From the NCBI RefSeq assembly GCF_000427465.1, contig NZ_ATYB01000009.1, positions 186,001 through 250,000 on the forward strand: a stretch of DNA of 64,000 bases, given 5' to 3'. Below are positions 43,946-52,538 of this stretch, one piece after another. Below the pieces are notes generated by a model. That model searched no databases. It saw only the letters and a list, made by a program, of their open reading frames with translations, and was not told the origin of the DNA. Made by a program: the position numbers and the translations under genes. The stretch is from Sinorhizobium arboris LMG 14919. GTDB taxonomy: Bacteria > Pseudomonadota > Alphaproteobacteria > Rhizobiales > Rhizobiaceae. Every line of letters begins with the position of its first letter. The first letter of the stretch is position 1.

Positions 43946-44893
43946 GTGAACCTGGACTCGATGATATTCTGCCTAGGTAGCATCAATGCCGATTTAACAT
44001 TCGGCGGCATAGCAGACATGGCGGCCGGCGGCACGATACGCACCGGGCAATTCCATCAGCGCGCTGGCGGCATGGCAGCCAATTCGGCTTACTTCATTCA
44101 TTGCTTGGGTGTTCCGGTGCAGCTCCTCGGGCGCGTCGGCGACGACCACTTCGGCAAGATCGCTCTTAATCCGTTGCGAAAGGCAGGCCTGCCACTCGAC
44201 GGAGTCTCTATAGCCGAAGGCGAATTCACAGGCGTTGCCGTGATTGCCGTTGCGAAGGATGGAAACAAAACGATGCTGTCGGCGTCGAACGCCAACAACA
44301 GCTGGCCAAAAGAGGCCGTTGCCGCAGTCGTCCAACGCATCATGCTGGCGCCCGATGGTTCGATGCTCGTTGCCGACTTTGAGGTGCCCCGGTCAGTTCT
44401 GGAGGCGGCATTCGACGCCTGCGAACGCAGAGGCTTTGACATCGTTGTCGATCCAACATTCCCGGAGGAGATGAGAAAGCCAGACTTTTCGCGGCTCCGT
44501 GCCATCACTCCCAACGCGCAGGAAGCGTCAGCGCTCGTCGGCACGCAGGTCAGCGATGAGGCGAGCGCCAGGGAGGCAGCCCGGGTACTTAATGAATGGG
44601 GCGTTGATATTGCCTGTCTCAAATTGCCTGAAGGCGGATGTATTGCGGCGAAGGGAAACGAGCTTTTTACCATTCACGCCCCGAAGGTCGAAGTAGTTGA
44701 CAAAACCGGGGCGGGCGATGCGTTCGTCGGAGCCTTGTCCATAGCCCTGCTGAGGGGACTGCCCTTTGGTGAGGCCGCTCGATGGGGCGTTGCTGCTTCG
44801 AGCATATCGGTCAAGCGAAGCGGGGCTCAGGAATCGTTTCCCCCTGCAGAAGAATTCAACCGAATGCTTGAGGTCGTCAGAGCGGCGGCATAA
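43946..44893 (+). CDS. PfkB/ribokinase-family sugar kinase
   Basis: 315 residues. The start is probably GTG 43946 (MNLDSMIFCLGSINADLTFG); ATG 43961 is an alternative. PfkB signature 1 is QRAGGMAANSAYFIHCLGVP and signature 2 is VVDKTGAGDAFVGALSIALL, with D in DKTGAGD as catalytic base and the GAGD anion hole. The substrate-side residues resemble ribokinase or deoxyribokinase more than 1-phosphofructokinase. There is no sugar transporter next to it, so it is an orphan kinase. Confidence 0.92.
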   Translation: MNLDSMIFCLGSINADLTFGGIADMAAGGTIRTGQFHQRAGGMAANSAYFIHCLGVPVQLLGRVGDDHFGKIALNPLRKAGLPLDGVSIAEGEFTGVAVIAVAKDGNKTMLSASNANNSWPKEAVAAVVQRIMLAPDGSMLVADFEVPRSVLEAAFDACERRGFDIVVDPTFPEEMRKPDFSRLRAITPNAQEASALVGTQVSDEASAREAARVLNEWGVDIACLKLPEGGCIAAKGNELFTIHAPKVEVVDKTGAGDAFVGALSIALLRGLPFGEAARWGVAASSISVKRSGAQESFPPAEEFNRMLEVVRAAA

Positions 44894-45083
44894 CCGCGGG
44901 CGGAATTTCGGGGATGCGGCGAGCAGATGCGTTCAGAAGTGAAACAAATCGTGTCCTCCGACTGTTAGGAACTCATTCGATGCCGGGCAAGGGCCCGATC
45001 GCAAGCCCGCAGCATTGGCGAAGGCAGCCAGGGCCCGCCGAGGTCTACCCATCAACGAGTTGGATTCAGATCGTGGAGGCACC

Positions 45084-45362
45084 ATGTTGACCGAAGCACA
45101 GAAATTGACGCTGGAGCAAAGCGTCCGTGACGTTCTGCAGGATTTCGACCAGAGCGGTGCCGCCTTTACGACGCCGATGCTCATCTCTGCCCTTAGAGAA
45201 ACCGATATGGCCGCAGACGAGCACCTGCTCGACGAGGCCGATACAGAAGCGTTCATCACCGACATTGTTACACGCCGACGCGACGAACTGGACGGAGGTC
45301 CACGCCAAATCGTTGTGCTGGAAGTCGATCCAGAGCAGAAATGGGGGTTCAAAGATGCGTAG
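45084..45362 (+). CDS. Hypothetical protein, 92 residues
   Basis: ATG 45084 is preceded by GGAGG five bases upstream. Acidic and mostly helical (TLEQSVRDVLQDFDQSGAAF; DEHLLDEADTEAFITDIVTR), with no Cys and no membrane segment. No family recognised. Confidence 0.6.
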   Translation: MLTEAQKLTLEQSVRDVLQDFDQSGAAFTTPMLISALRETDMAADEHLLDEADTEAFITDIVTRRRDELDGGPRQIVVLEVDPEQKWGFKDA

Positions 45363-45532
45363 CGGCGGCTCTCGTCGCAACGGCTGGAAGGGGCGACGCC
45401 AGAACACGATAACGTGGTCCCCACCACCGCCTGCACTTTGAAAGCGAAGGCCAACGAACACGATTGCGGACGACTCTCGCGAGCGAAAGGTTTCCTACAG
45501 CGGCAATCTGCTGTGAGAAGTCGAGGATGGTT

Positions 45533-45605
45533 ATGGCCACTTGCACCGTTAGGTTCTTCAATGGAGAAATAGGATTTGGGTTCATTACGCTATGTAAAGA
45601 GCTAC
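45533..45605 (+). pseudogene. CspA-family cold-shock protein remnant
   Basis: ATG 45533 starts MATCTVRFFNGEIGFGFIT, matching the N-terminus of CspA proteins (MATGTVKFFN-x-x-KGFGFI) including RNP1 FGFI. The rest of the 70-residue OB fold does not follow; the frame continues into unrelated Arg-rich sequence. Confidence 0.65.
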
Positions 45606-45789
45606 ACGGCGTTAGCCGTCCGCCGCGTTTACGTCGCTGCCAGGTGCTCCTCAGTGAGGGCAAGGTGATCCATACGTGCAAGATAGCACAAGCGGTCGCG
45701 CTTCACGTTTCAGAGCGCCCCGAAGACGAAGCTCGCGCGGAACATCGCGACGTTGTAGCGATTGGGCTGTTCAAACCGGAAACGATCGA

Positions 45790-46400
45790 ATGGCAGCCAT
45801 TGCGCGCGATCCTTCTTCAGACAGCACCTTGTCCCCGGACCAGCGGATCCGTGCGGCCCGTCTTGAACGCCGGTCGCTGCAAAGCCGCAGCAGCACGTTC
45901 ACGTCGGCGGTGGCCAGCGGAACGATAGCAAGCCTGATCACGACGGCGGCATTGGCGCTGCTCGCTGGATTGGAGGGACGGAACGTCTTTCAGCCAACCA
46001 ATGCCACGAGCCATTGGTTTCAGGGCGGAAATGCCGGCCGCGTCAGGGTCGCAGACGCGAAGCACACCTTGCTCGGCTACTGCACTCATCATCTGTCGGC
46101 GATCTTCTGGGCTCTGCCCTTCGAAGCATGGCTGGCGGCGGGCCGTTCCAGGGAACCGTCGTACTGCGGAAGGCGGCGCTGACCGCCGCCGTTGCCTACT
46201 TAGTCGACTACCACCTGGTTCCGAAGCGGCTGACCCCCGGTTGGGAGACCGTTCTCTCGAAGGACTCGATTGGAATGACCTATGCCGCACTGGCGCTGGG
46301 TCTGGCGGCGCGAGCGATGCTGTCACACATATCGCAACATCGGCCTTGGGGCAACCGCAGCATTGGCGACGAAAAAGAAATCGACCTGAATTCCAGGGCC
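45790..46400 (+). pseudogene. Membrane protein split by a frameshift
   Basis: The first frame from ATG 45790 gives AVASGTIASLITTAALALLA and HHLSAIFWALPFEAWLAAG; near 46140 a one-base change in a GC-rich run moves the sense to the frame reading FQGTVVLRKAALTAAVAYLV, DYHLVPKRLTPGWETVLSKD and MTYAALALGLAARAML. Together they make a plausible protein of about 200 residues with four helices. Family not recognised. Confidence 0.6.
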
Positions 46401-46686
46401 GAGGTCATACCGGTTCGCGCTGTGTCAACGTGCATGATCAAAGGCAGATCGGCCAGCGACTCGTGTGAGACCTTTAAGCACGCTCCATGCTCGCGACCAT
46501 TGCCCAGATCGCCCGGCTTAGGGCAACTTGTCCGACGGGACCACACCGAATGGCTGTTCCCCCCATTCCAGGATCAAGGCGGACCGATGGACCGACCGTT
46601 CTTCGGAAAGCCGGCACTGCATGTCTCGCCTTGAGTGGATACGAACCACGGGCCCACCAATAGTTTCGGCGGGAATGTCCGAGCGG

Positions 46687-47016
46687 TCAGTGATTGTTCG
46701 GCTCCTGCATCCATTGCGGAATGTCTTGCTTGGCATGTAGCACGCGCCACACATCCACATGATCTGGCTGGTCGCGATAGAAAATGAGATAGGGATATCG
46801 CTTCAGAGAGACACTCCGCAGGTCAGGCAATCCCAATTCGTATGCATACCGCAACGATCCGGCCTCAGGATGGCTTGCGATCAAAGCGTACGCCGCTTGA
46901 AGTGCGTCGATGAATCCGAGGGCGGCCTCGGTTCCTGCTTCGCGTGCATAATAGTCAATGGCCGCCTCGACGTCGCTGCGCGCCAACTGCCGCAGGATAA
47001 TAGTCTTATTATTCAC
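46687..47016 (-). CDS. parE: Type II toxin-antitoxin toxin, RelE/ParE superfamily
   Basis: 109 residues. ARSDVEAAIDYYAREAGTEA, SHPEAGSLRYAYELGLPDLR and the C-terminal KRYPYLIFYRDQPDHVDVWR-VLH form the ParE fold; ParE toxins poison DNA gyrase. It overlaps the antitoxin gene by four bases, the usual order (antitoxin first). Intact. Confidence 0.92.
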   Translation of the reverse strand: MNNKTIILRQLARSDVEAAIDYYAREAGTEAALGFIDALQAAYALIASHPEAGSLRYAYELGLPDLRSVSLKRYPYLIFYRDQPDHVDVWRVLHAKQDIPQWMQEPNNH

Positions 47017-47252
47017 TTGGTGTGCTGACCACGAACTCGATCGCGCAGACTGGTGAAATATTCCGCGTCGACCGGCTCAGTTCGCGCGGACGAGGCTCCG
47101 TCAAGCAACAACCTGCGTAACGCGAGGCGATCCTGATCTCGACGTATCAACTCCCGAATATACTCACTGCTTGTCCCATAACCCCGTCCGGCGACTTGCT
47201 CATCGACGAAGCTCTTAAGATGGTCCGGCAGGGAAATGTTCATTGTGCCCAT
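47013..47252 (-). CDS. parD: Type II antitoxin, ParD family
   Basis: About 79 residues, starting MGTMNISLPDHLKSFVDEQV (ATG 47252 or 47243; no strong ribosome site decides). The N-terminal ribbon-helix-helix with YGTSSEYIRELIRRDQDR binds DNA and autoregulates; the C-terminal tail wraps the toxin. The longer open frame upstream is not convincing. Pair with parE. Confidence 0.9.
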   Translation of the reverse strand: MGTMNISLPDHLKSFVDEQVAGRGYGTSSEYIRELIRRDQDRLALRRLLLDGASSARTEPVDAEYFTSLRDRVRGQHTK

Positions 47253-47594
47253 GCAAGTGACCATACCGGCCTTGGCAAAAATTGGCAAGACCGCTCGCTT
47301 CTCTTGAACCACGAGACCGACGTCGCGATGCCGAATCGCGGTATGGCAGCAGGTTCCTGTTGATACATTATGCGATCTTCTCGGCCTAAAACATGAACAT
47401 CCTCGCAAGAAGCCGTGCACACGGCTCGTGAACAACGGCGGCCTTCGACCCAAAGTCGCGTTCCCGAGAGCATCCGGAATTTCGGGTGCCAGCCCGCACA
47501 GCAGAAAAGTATTCGCACGCTTTTGGCTGAGACACAGATATTGCGTCCGGGGCACTGTCGGCTAGCGTCACCGGCTAATTTAGTTTTGGCTATA
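47253..47594. other. Intergenic stretch upstream of parDE containing dispersed repeat copy 1
   Basis: About 340 bases between parD and the broken XRE gene. It holds the first copy of the dispersed repeat (47346-47413) and the parDE promoter. No gene supported. Confidence 0.45.
47346..47413 (+). repeat. Dispersed repeat, copy 1
   Basis: About 68 bases sharing with copies at 56246 and 62814 the pattern CAG-x-TTCCTGT-GAT-ATTATGCGATCTT followed about 20 bases later by GAACATCCTCGCA. The core ATTATGCGATC is at 47367-47377. Same orientation in all three copies. Confidence 0.65.
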
Positions 47595-48019
47595 TCAATT
47601 CTCCCGCTCGCTAACCCACGCCGCAAGGCTTTGGACCAGGCTGACAACGCGCTTTCTGACTTTCGCGTCGCGAATTCGTTCGAAGGCTTTGTTCAGGGCC
47701 AAGCCCTCGTCACTGGACACAAACTCGGTCAAATCATTGTGCGGAATCGGCTTGGCGGACTCGTCGTCCTGACCGCCCGGCATGTTCCCGAAAAGTACGA
47801 GGGTGCCACTTCGAGCACTTTGGCAATCGCTTGAAGCCGGCTTGCTCCGACCCTATTGGTCCCCTTCTCGTACTTCTGCAACTGCTGGAATGTAATCCCG
47901 AGCGCCTTGGCAAGGGTCTCCTGGGTCATCTCGATCCAGAGTCGGCGCATACGGATTCGGCGGCCCACGTGAATGTCGATGGGATCAGGTTTCTGCCTCT
48001 CAGGGCTATGAGTGAACAC
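47595..48019 (-). pseudogene. XRE-family regulator, frameshifted
   Basis: The first part from 48019 (IDIHVGRRIRMRRLWIEMTQ, then ETLAKALGITFQQLQKYEKG and NRVGASRLQAIAKVLEVAPS) is an intact HTH of the rhizobial XRE type. At about 47783 the frame is lost by a one-base deletion in a T run; the expected C-terminus (NDLTEFVSSDEGLALNKAFE, VRKRVVSLVQSL) follows in another frame to 47595. The DNA-binding part may still be made as a truncated protein. Confidence 0.8.
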
Positions 48020-48133
48020 GCATTACCCCCTTGGTGTTTGTTGATTTCCGAGCCAACGCCCGCCCGCGTGCCTGGATCTAAAACTCCTGCCGGCGGGCAC
48101 CTGGACAATCTCTCCGTGGGCGCACGAGCATGC

Positions 48134-48925
48134 TTAAAACCGCAGCACGAGGCCCAGGATTGGCCCCTGCTGAACGGCGTCGAACACGAACCCGTTGTTG
48201 CTATAGTCCACGCCCAGTGCGCGGTAGCCGGCGACCGCCGAAATCGTGTCACTGAACCGGTAGCCGATCGCCGCGGCGACGTCCCAGTCGAGATCGGCGC
48301 CACCGGCACCGACGAGCCCCCAGCCTGTCAGGTAGATTTCGGATGTCAGCGAATAGATTCCGCGAAAGCCGGCCAGACCGTCTACCCAGGTGGCATCATC
48401 GCTTCTGGAGCGCCCATCGAGAAGCCTGCCGCTAAAGGAAAGCTGGCTTTCGACCGACCATACGCGCAGACCGCCCACCACGTCCAAACGCGCTGTCCCG
48501 CTTTCGAAGACAGAGTACCCCGCACCGAGCAGTCCTGCGAATGTTTCGGATGCGAGCTCAACGTCCGTCGCGAGAACACCTCTTGGTGTGCCCGCCTGCC
48601 CCGAAATCTTTGTATACATCACGTCAGCGAAGATGCTGTACGGGCCGTTGCGGGCTTCGCCTATTGCCATCGCACCGAACTCAAGATTATCGAAAATGTC
48701 GCTGAAACTGGCATCGACATCCACCGCCGGCAGCCCGAACTGGGCAACGTCACCCGACAATCCGGCCGCCCAGAAATAAGGGGCAAAGGAAAAGGTCCAT
48801 CCGCTATCGGTGGTCGTCTGCTGAAGCTCCGGCGTCATTGGGGAATATATTTCCGCAGCGTTGACCGTCCCGACAACGAGGCACGCTCCGATTGCCGCCA
48901 CAGTACAGGAGATGCAACTGTTCAT
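48134..48925 (-). CDS. Outer-membrane beta-barrel protein
   Basis: 263 residues. ATG 48925 has GGGAG six bases upstream. Signal peptide to about VNAAEI, then alternating strands rich in aromatic and small residues (GWTFSFAPYFWAAGLSGDV, YSIFADVMYTKISGQAG, RLDVVGGLRVWSVESQLSF) and a C-terminal ...GPILGLVLRF with terminal Phe recognised by the BAM complex. Similar to the YfaZ/OmpW-like porin-type families of rhizobia. Function unknown. Confidence 0.85.
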   Translation of the reverse strand: MNSCISCTVAAIGACLVVGTVNAAEIYSPMTPELQQTTTDSGWTFSFAPYFWAAGLSGDVAQFGLPAVDVDASFSDIFDNLEFGAMAIGEARNGPYSIFADVMYTKISGQAGTPRGVLATDVELASETFAGLLGAGYSVFESGTARLDVVGGLRVWSVESQLSFSGRLLDGRSRSDDATWVDGLAGFRGIYSLTSEIYLTGWGLVGAGGADLDWDVAAAIGYRFSDTISAVAGYRALGVDYSNNGFVFDAVQQGPILGLVLRF

Positions 48926-49120
48926 GATTTCTCCCTATAACGGTCGCTGTTGCGACCAACCTGTGTTGGTGGTCCGCGTTCAACCCGCTGAGATGGATTG
49001 GCGCTGCGCCTCGACCGCACTGTTCTGACACCGATCTGTGTGACACAGGAGATCGATGATTTGTTTTTCGCAGCCGCCACGAACAGCGCCGTCGCGGCTG
49101 CATGCACGCCAACACAGATA

Positions 49121-50563
49121 TCAACTCACCTTCGTCACTGGCGGTATCGTCCAGGAACCATCGATTATGGATGGATTGCTTTCGTTGGGCCAATAAAGGC
49201 GCATCATGAGGATGAATTTTCCCTTGGGCGCCGGAAGCCAGTTCGATTCCTTGTCCGCTCCCGGTGACTCGTGCTGGATAAGCAGGTCGATCGAGCCATC
49301 GGGGTTCGCCTTGAGTGGCTGGCGCGCACTGATTGAGTAGCGATTCAGTGAATTGTCGACAAAGAAGTAGTCTGCATCATACATGGTCAAGGACCAGAAA
49401 CCCGAAACGGGCGGCGTTAGGCCTTTGTTGAACGTCAGAACGTACTTCTCGGACCCGTTATATGCCCGCTTAATTACTCCGCTGCCGGACTTCAGCGAGG
49501 TTGGGTAAATCGCATCCTGGGGCCGGTTAGCTCCAAGACCGATCGCGGTAACCAGGGCACGCTGGATATAGTTGGTGCCGTAAATACCGGTCTTCGTCGT
49601 GAAGCCCCAGCCATCAATATCCTGCACGTCCCCGTCGCTGAATTTGAAGTGCATCATGATGCGTGCGAAACCGAGCTGCGGCACCCGCTTCAGGAAGGCC
49701 GGGTCGAACTTGGTCTTGTCGAAGTCCTGGCCGGGAACGATCCCGATTTCGGCGAGCTTAGCGACCATGGGCGCATCCGCATCGGTCGGCGGATTTCTTT
49801 TCAGGAGCTCGGCGAAGAGGGTGAAGTACTCGACGGCGTCCATATTGTTGACCTGCTCGCGAACGGCGGTCTTCATGTCGATCGCCGGATCGACCTTGCC
49901 CTTGGGTGGAGCCCAGTCCTTCCCCCATGCGCTTAAGGGGTAAAGCTTCACTTCATCCTGCAGCTTATGAACTTCGGCGTAGTCCTCCGGGGTTCCCGTG
50001 CAATAGATGCGCCCAAGCAGCCACACGATGCTCGTCGGAGACCTGTATTCGGTCACACCCTCCGGAAGCGTCCCATCCCACCCAGGGCCGGTCACCACGA
50101 ACGTCTGTGGGCCCGTGCCAGTGGTGCGCTTTCCGGGAACGTCGAACACTGTCGTCCAGCCATCCAGCATTGGAAACAGGGCATAGCGGTCTTTCAAGTC
50201 CGGCAGGCTGACGACCCAAGGCTCATTTCCCACATCGAAGAACGCGGTCGTATAGAGGGTATCGGCATTGGGCGCCGTCACGTCCCGGAACTTGGCGTCC
50301 GGATACTGGCGCAACTTGATCAGATGCCCCATGGGGCCCCTGCTTCCCTCCGCTTCGGCGACGTTGGTAATCACCCGGCGGGTCATTTCCATCGTTACCA
50401 GAGGATAGGCGTAAATATAGGCCTCGACAGCCAGCGCGAACTCGTCGAGTCCTTCCGGAAAATCGGCCACCAACCCGTCTCCGGCCATCGCCGGCGAACC
50501 GAGAGACCCAGCCGCCAGCGCCCCAAGACCGGCCTTCGTCAAGTCACGACGTGTAATATCCAT
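49121..50563 (-). CDS. DUF1254/DUF1214 exported protein, Tat signal
   Basis: 480 residues from ATG 50563. The N-terminus MDITRRDLTKAGLGALAAGS is a twin-arginine signal. The DUF1254 part (VEAYIYAYPLVTMEMTRRV, PNADTLYTTAFFDVGNEPWV) is followed by the DUF1214 part (GFWSLTMYDADYFFVDNSLN, WLPAPKGKFILMMRLYWPNE). Enzyme activity of the family is not established. The gene follows the small exported protein and DUF2092 gene in the same direction with short gaps. Confidence 0.92.
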   Translation of the reverse strand: MDITRRDLTKAGLGALAAGSLGSPAMAGDGLVADFPEGLDEFALAVEAYIYAYPLVTMEMTRRVITNVAEAEGSRGPMGHLIKLRQYPDAKFRDVTAPNADTLYTTAFFDVGNEPWVVSLPDLKDRYALFPMLDGWTTVFDVPGKRTTGTGPQTFVVTGPGWDGTLPEGVTEYRSPTSIVWLLGRIYCTGTPEDYAEVHKLQDEVKLYPLSAWGKDWAPPKGKVDPAIDMKTAVREQVNNMDAVEYFTLFAELLKRNPPTDADAPMVAKLAEIGIVPGQDFDKTKFDPAFLKRVPQLGFARIMMHFKFSDGDVQDIDGWGFTTKTGIYGTNYIQRALVTAIGLGANRPQDAIYPTSLKSGSGVIKRAYNGSEKYVLTFNKGLTPPVSGFWSLTMYDADYFFVDNSLNRYSISARQPLKANPDGSIDLLIQHESPGADKESNWLPAPKGKFILMMRLYWPNESNPSIIDGSWTIPPVTKVS

Positions 50564-50609
50564 TCTGTCCCTCCAAAGAAAAATTGAGTTGCAACGCAAC
50601 GCGTTGAGT

Positions 50610-50930
50610 TCAGTCGATGTAAACGACGACGTAGCGCCCGCCTTCTGGTTGGTAATAGACCCCGCCACAACGCCATACCACGACACCGTTCACGCTGGTT
50701 TTGACGCAACCGGCTGGCAGAGTGGCGGCATACACCGAGGAGCGGCGGATCACTCGACGCGTCGTACGGCGGGCGACGCCAGCCACACTTCCCGGCGTTA
50801 TTGGTCGGCCTATGACTGCGTGCGCCTCCGACACAAACGGGCCGAACGGCGTGGGAACAACGTTGTCCACCGCAAGCAGCGCCAGACCAACGATGGCGAT
50901 TGAAAGGACCTTCAACTTGCGCCTCTTCAT
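50610..50930 (-). CDS. Small exported protein, 106 residues
   Basis: Signal-anchor KLKVLSIAIVGLALLAVDNV then a mature part with a short Arg-rich helix (ARRTTRRVIRRSS) and the C-terminal GCVKTSVNGVVVWRCGGVYY, whose two Cys may pair. It overlaps the DUF2092 stop by four bases, so it is co-translated with it. Family not named. Confidence 0.78.
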   Translation of the reverse strand: MKRRKLKVLSIAIVGLALLAVDNVVPTPFGPFVSEAHAVIGRPITPGSVAGVARRTTRRVIRRSSVYAATLPAGCVKTSVNGVVVWRCGGVYYQPEGGRYVVVYID

Positions 50931-51727
50931 TGCGCCGCCTCCAGTGAAAGCTCGCCAGTGACGTCGGCATGGTGGTGTTCAACTTTGTTCGCGGCGGCTG
51001 GCGGCGCGAATTTAAACTGTGCCGTATCGATCGCGTCCGAATTCCAGTTGCTCAGTCGCAGCGTGTATTGCGGCGCCCCGGTCATCCATTTGGTCGTGAT
51101 GACATACTTGAGCGGTAATGGCTTGCTGCCCTTGCTGATCCAGATTTGCCAGTCGACGATATCGGTCCTGAAGGCGAGATGATCGCATTCGACGCCGTTG
51201 ACGAAGGCCGATCCGACGACGGTTCCCTCGGTGACGCCATCAGTGAGGACCCCATAGGGATCACTTGCCAGCAAGTCCGCTCCCGGAGCGTCCAGTTCGC
51301 TTGTGGCGCGAAGTTCCTCAGTCGCATCTTCAATGCTGCGGCCTGGACTTTGCAGTTGGGCATAAGTATTTGTGATCCGATCATGGAGCGATATCGTGGT
51401 GCCGTCGAATATCACCTCCGCCTGGGCAAAGGGCCCCATTCGATTCATCCGGAACCCCTTCGCGCGATCGAGTGCAATGGAGCCGGATGCGCTGTACTGA
51501 ATCTTCTGGCCATCCAGAGTGACGATTTCCTGATCTGCATCGTAGTCGACACTAAGAGTCGGCATCGACCTGAGTTTTTCGCTCATCGCAGCCAGGATCC
51601 TATCGGCTTCGGGATCAATCCCGTCTCGCGCTGAGGCCGGCCGAGCGATCGCGCTGACTGCGAGCATGGATATCAGTGCGTACGAGCGCCATGCCGTACC
51701 AAGCTGTCTCATTATAGGTCCATTCAT
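50927..51727 (-). CDS. DUF2092 exported protein
   Basis: 266 residues from ATG 51727, which has an AGGTGAG ribosome site, and a new signal peptide (SYALISMLAVSAIARPASA). DUF2092 landmarks: ADRILAAMSEKLRSMPTLSV, ASGSIALDRAKGFRMNRMGP, EVIFDGTTISLHDRITNTYA and DIVDWQIWISKGSKPLPLKY. The family resembles lipoprotein-carrier (LolA/B-like) barrels. The frame is open upstream to 51922, but that part is a leftover of a second copy. Confidence 0.85.
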   Translation of the reverse strand: MNGPIMRQLGTAWRSYALISMLAVSAIARPASARDGIDPEADRILAAMSEKLRSMPTLSVDYDADQEIVTLDGQKIQYSASGSIALDRAKGFRMNRMGPFAQAEVIFDGTTISLHDRITNTYAQLQSPGRSIEDATEELRATSELDAPGADLLASDPYGVLTDGVTEGTVVGSAFVNGVECDHLAFRTDIVDWQIWISKGSKPLPLKYVITTKWMTGAPQYTLRLSNWNSDAIDTAQFKFAPPAAANKVEHHHADVTGELSLEAAQ

Positions 51728-51922
51728 TTGCTCACCTGCCGCCTGCAACTGGTCGGTCATGGCGCGCCGTCCGGAGTCCGCATCCGGGTCTATTGCTTCT
51801 TGGGCCCGGGACGGCGCATGCGGGAGCACGACGGCAATCACGGTGGCCGCCAATCCCGTCGCGCGACGCCTGGTCCAGGAGACTACATCGGCATGCACGT
51901 TCTGTTGCTTCATCTCGCTCAC
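51728..51922 (-). pseudogene. N-terminal remnant of a duplicated DUF2092 gene, in frame with the intact copy
   Basis: ATG 51922 starts a signal-peptide-like chain (GLAATVIAVVLPHAPSRA) ending QEAIDPDADSGRRAMTDQLQ, which parallels RDGIDPEADRILAAMSEKLR of the intact copy. The frame then runs directly into the ATG of the intact gene. It looks like a tandem duplication collapsed by deletion. Confidence 0.6.
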
Positions 51923-51977
51923 TCTCAGCTAGTGGGATTCCGGGATGCATCGCCAATGTCTTGATCGGAGGAGCCCT

Positions 51978-52277
51978 TCAGTCGGAGTTTCCCAAGCCGG
52001 GCTTCCACCCTCCCCGCCCTTCGAGGGCTTCGCCGATTTCGGCGACGAGGCAATTGATAAGCTCCTGCCATTCGCGCTCCCGCTCTTCACGCAGCACCCT
52101 GTCGGACTGCAGAACCTGGGCGAGCGCGTGCTCGGCTTCCGCGAGCTCTCCGCACAGATCGAAGAAATCCTCGCTCATTCTCATCAGACGGCGGATCGCG
52201 AATTCGGCCCGCGGGAAGCGACGCGCCGCCGCTGAAAAAGCCAGCTCCTCGCCCTTCTGGTCGTTGATCCAGGTCAT
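51978..52277 (-). CDS. Hypothetical protein, 99 residues
   Basis: ATG 52277 has GGAGGGG six bases upstream. MTWINDQKGEELAFSAAARR starts a nearly all-helical protein (RRLMRMSEDFFDLCGELAEA, REREWQELINCLVAEIGEAL) with a coiled-coil-like middle. No family recognised, though similar small proteins exist in rhizobia. Confidence 0.75.
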   Translation of the reverse strand: MTWINDQKGEELAFSAAARRFPRAEFAIRRLMRMSEDFFDLCGELAEAEHALAQVLQSDRVLREEREREWQELINCLVAEIGEALEGRGGWKPGLGNSD

Positions 52278-52538
52278 CGCCCCTCCGATAAGCAGGCAGC
52301 CTATGCGGAGTTTCGGTTCGTGCGTAGGTGGAGGGCTGTAACTTACGTGATCATCTGTTGCGGCCGGGTGCCGCGAGGCGCTCGCCATTTTGCCGCCGCC
52401 CTATGGCGCGCTGCAGTCGATCGACGGTTGTCGCTGTTGCACTTTACACGCCTGATCTATAGTTTGTGGCTGCTAGATGCGGCTTTCGGCCGAAGGGAAC
52501 GGCCGGCACAATTCTCGCTTTTCACGCACGGGGGTGTC

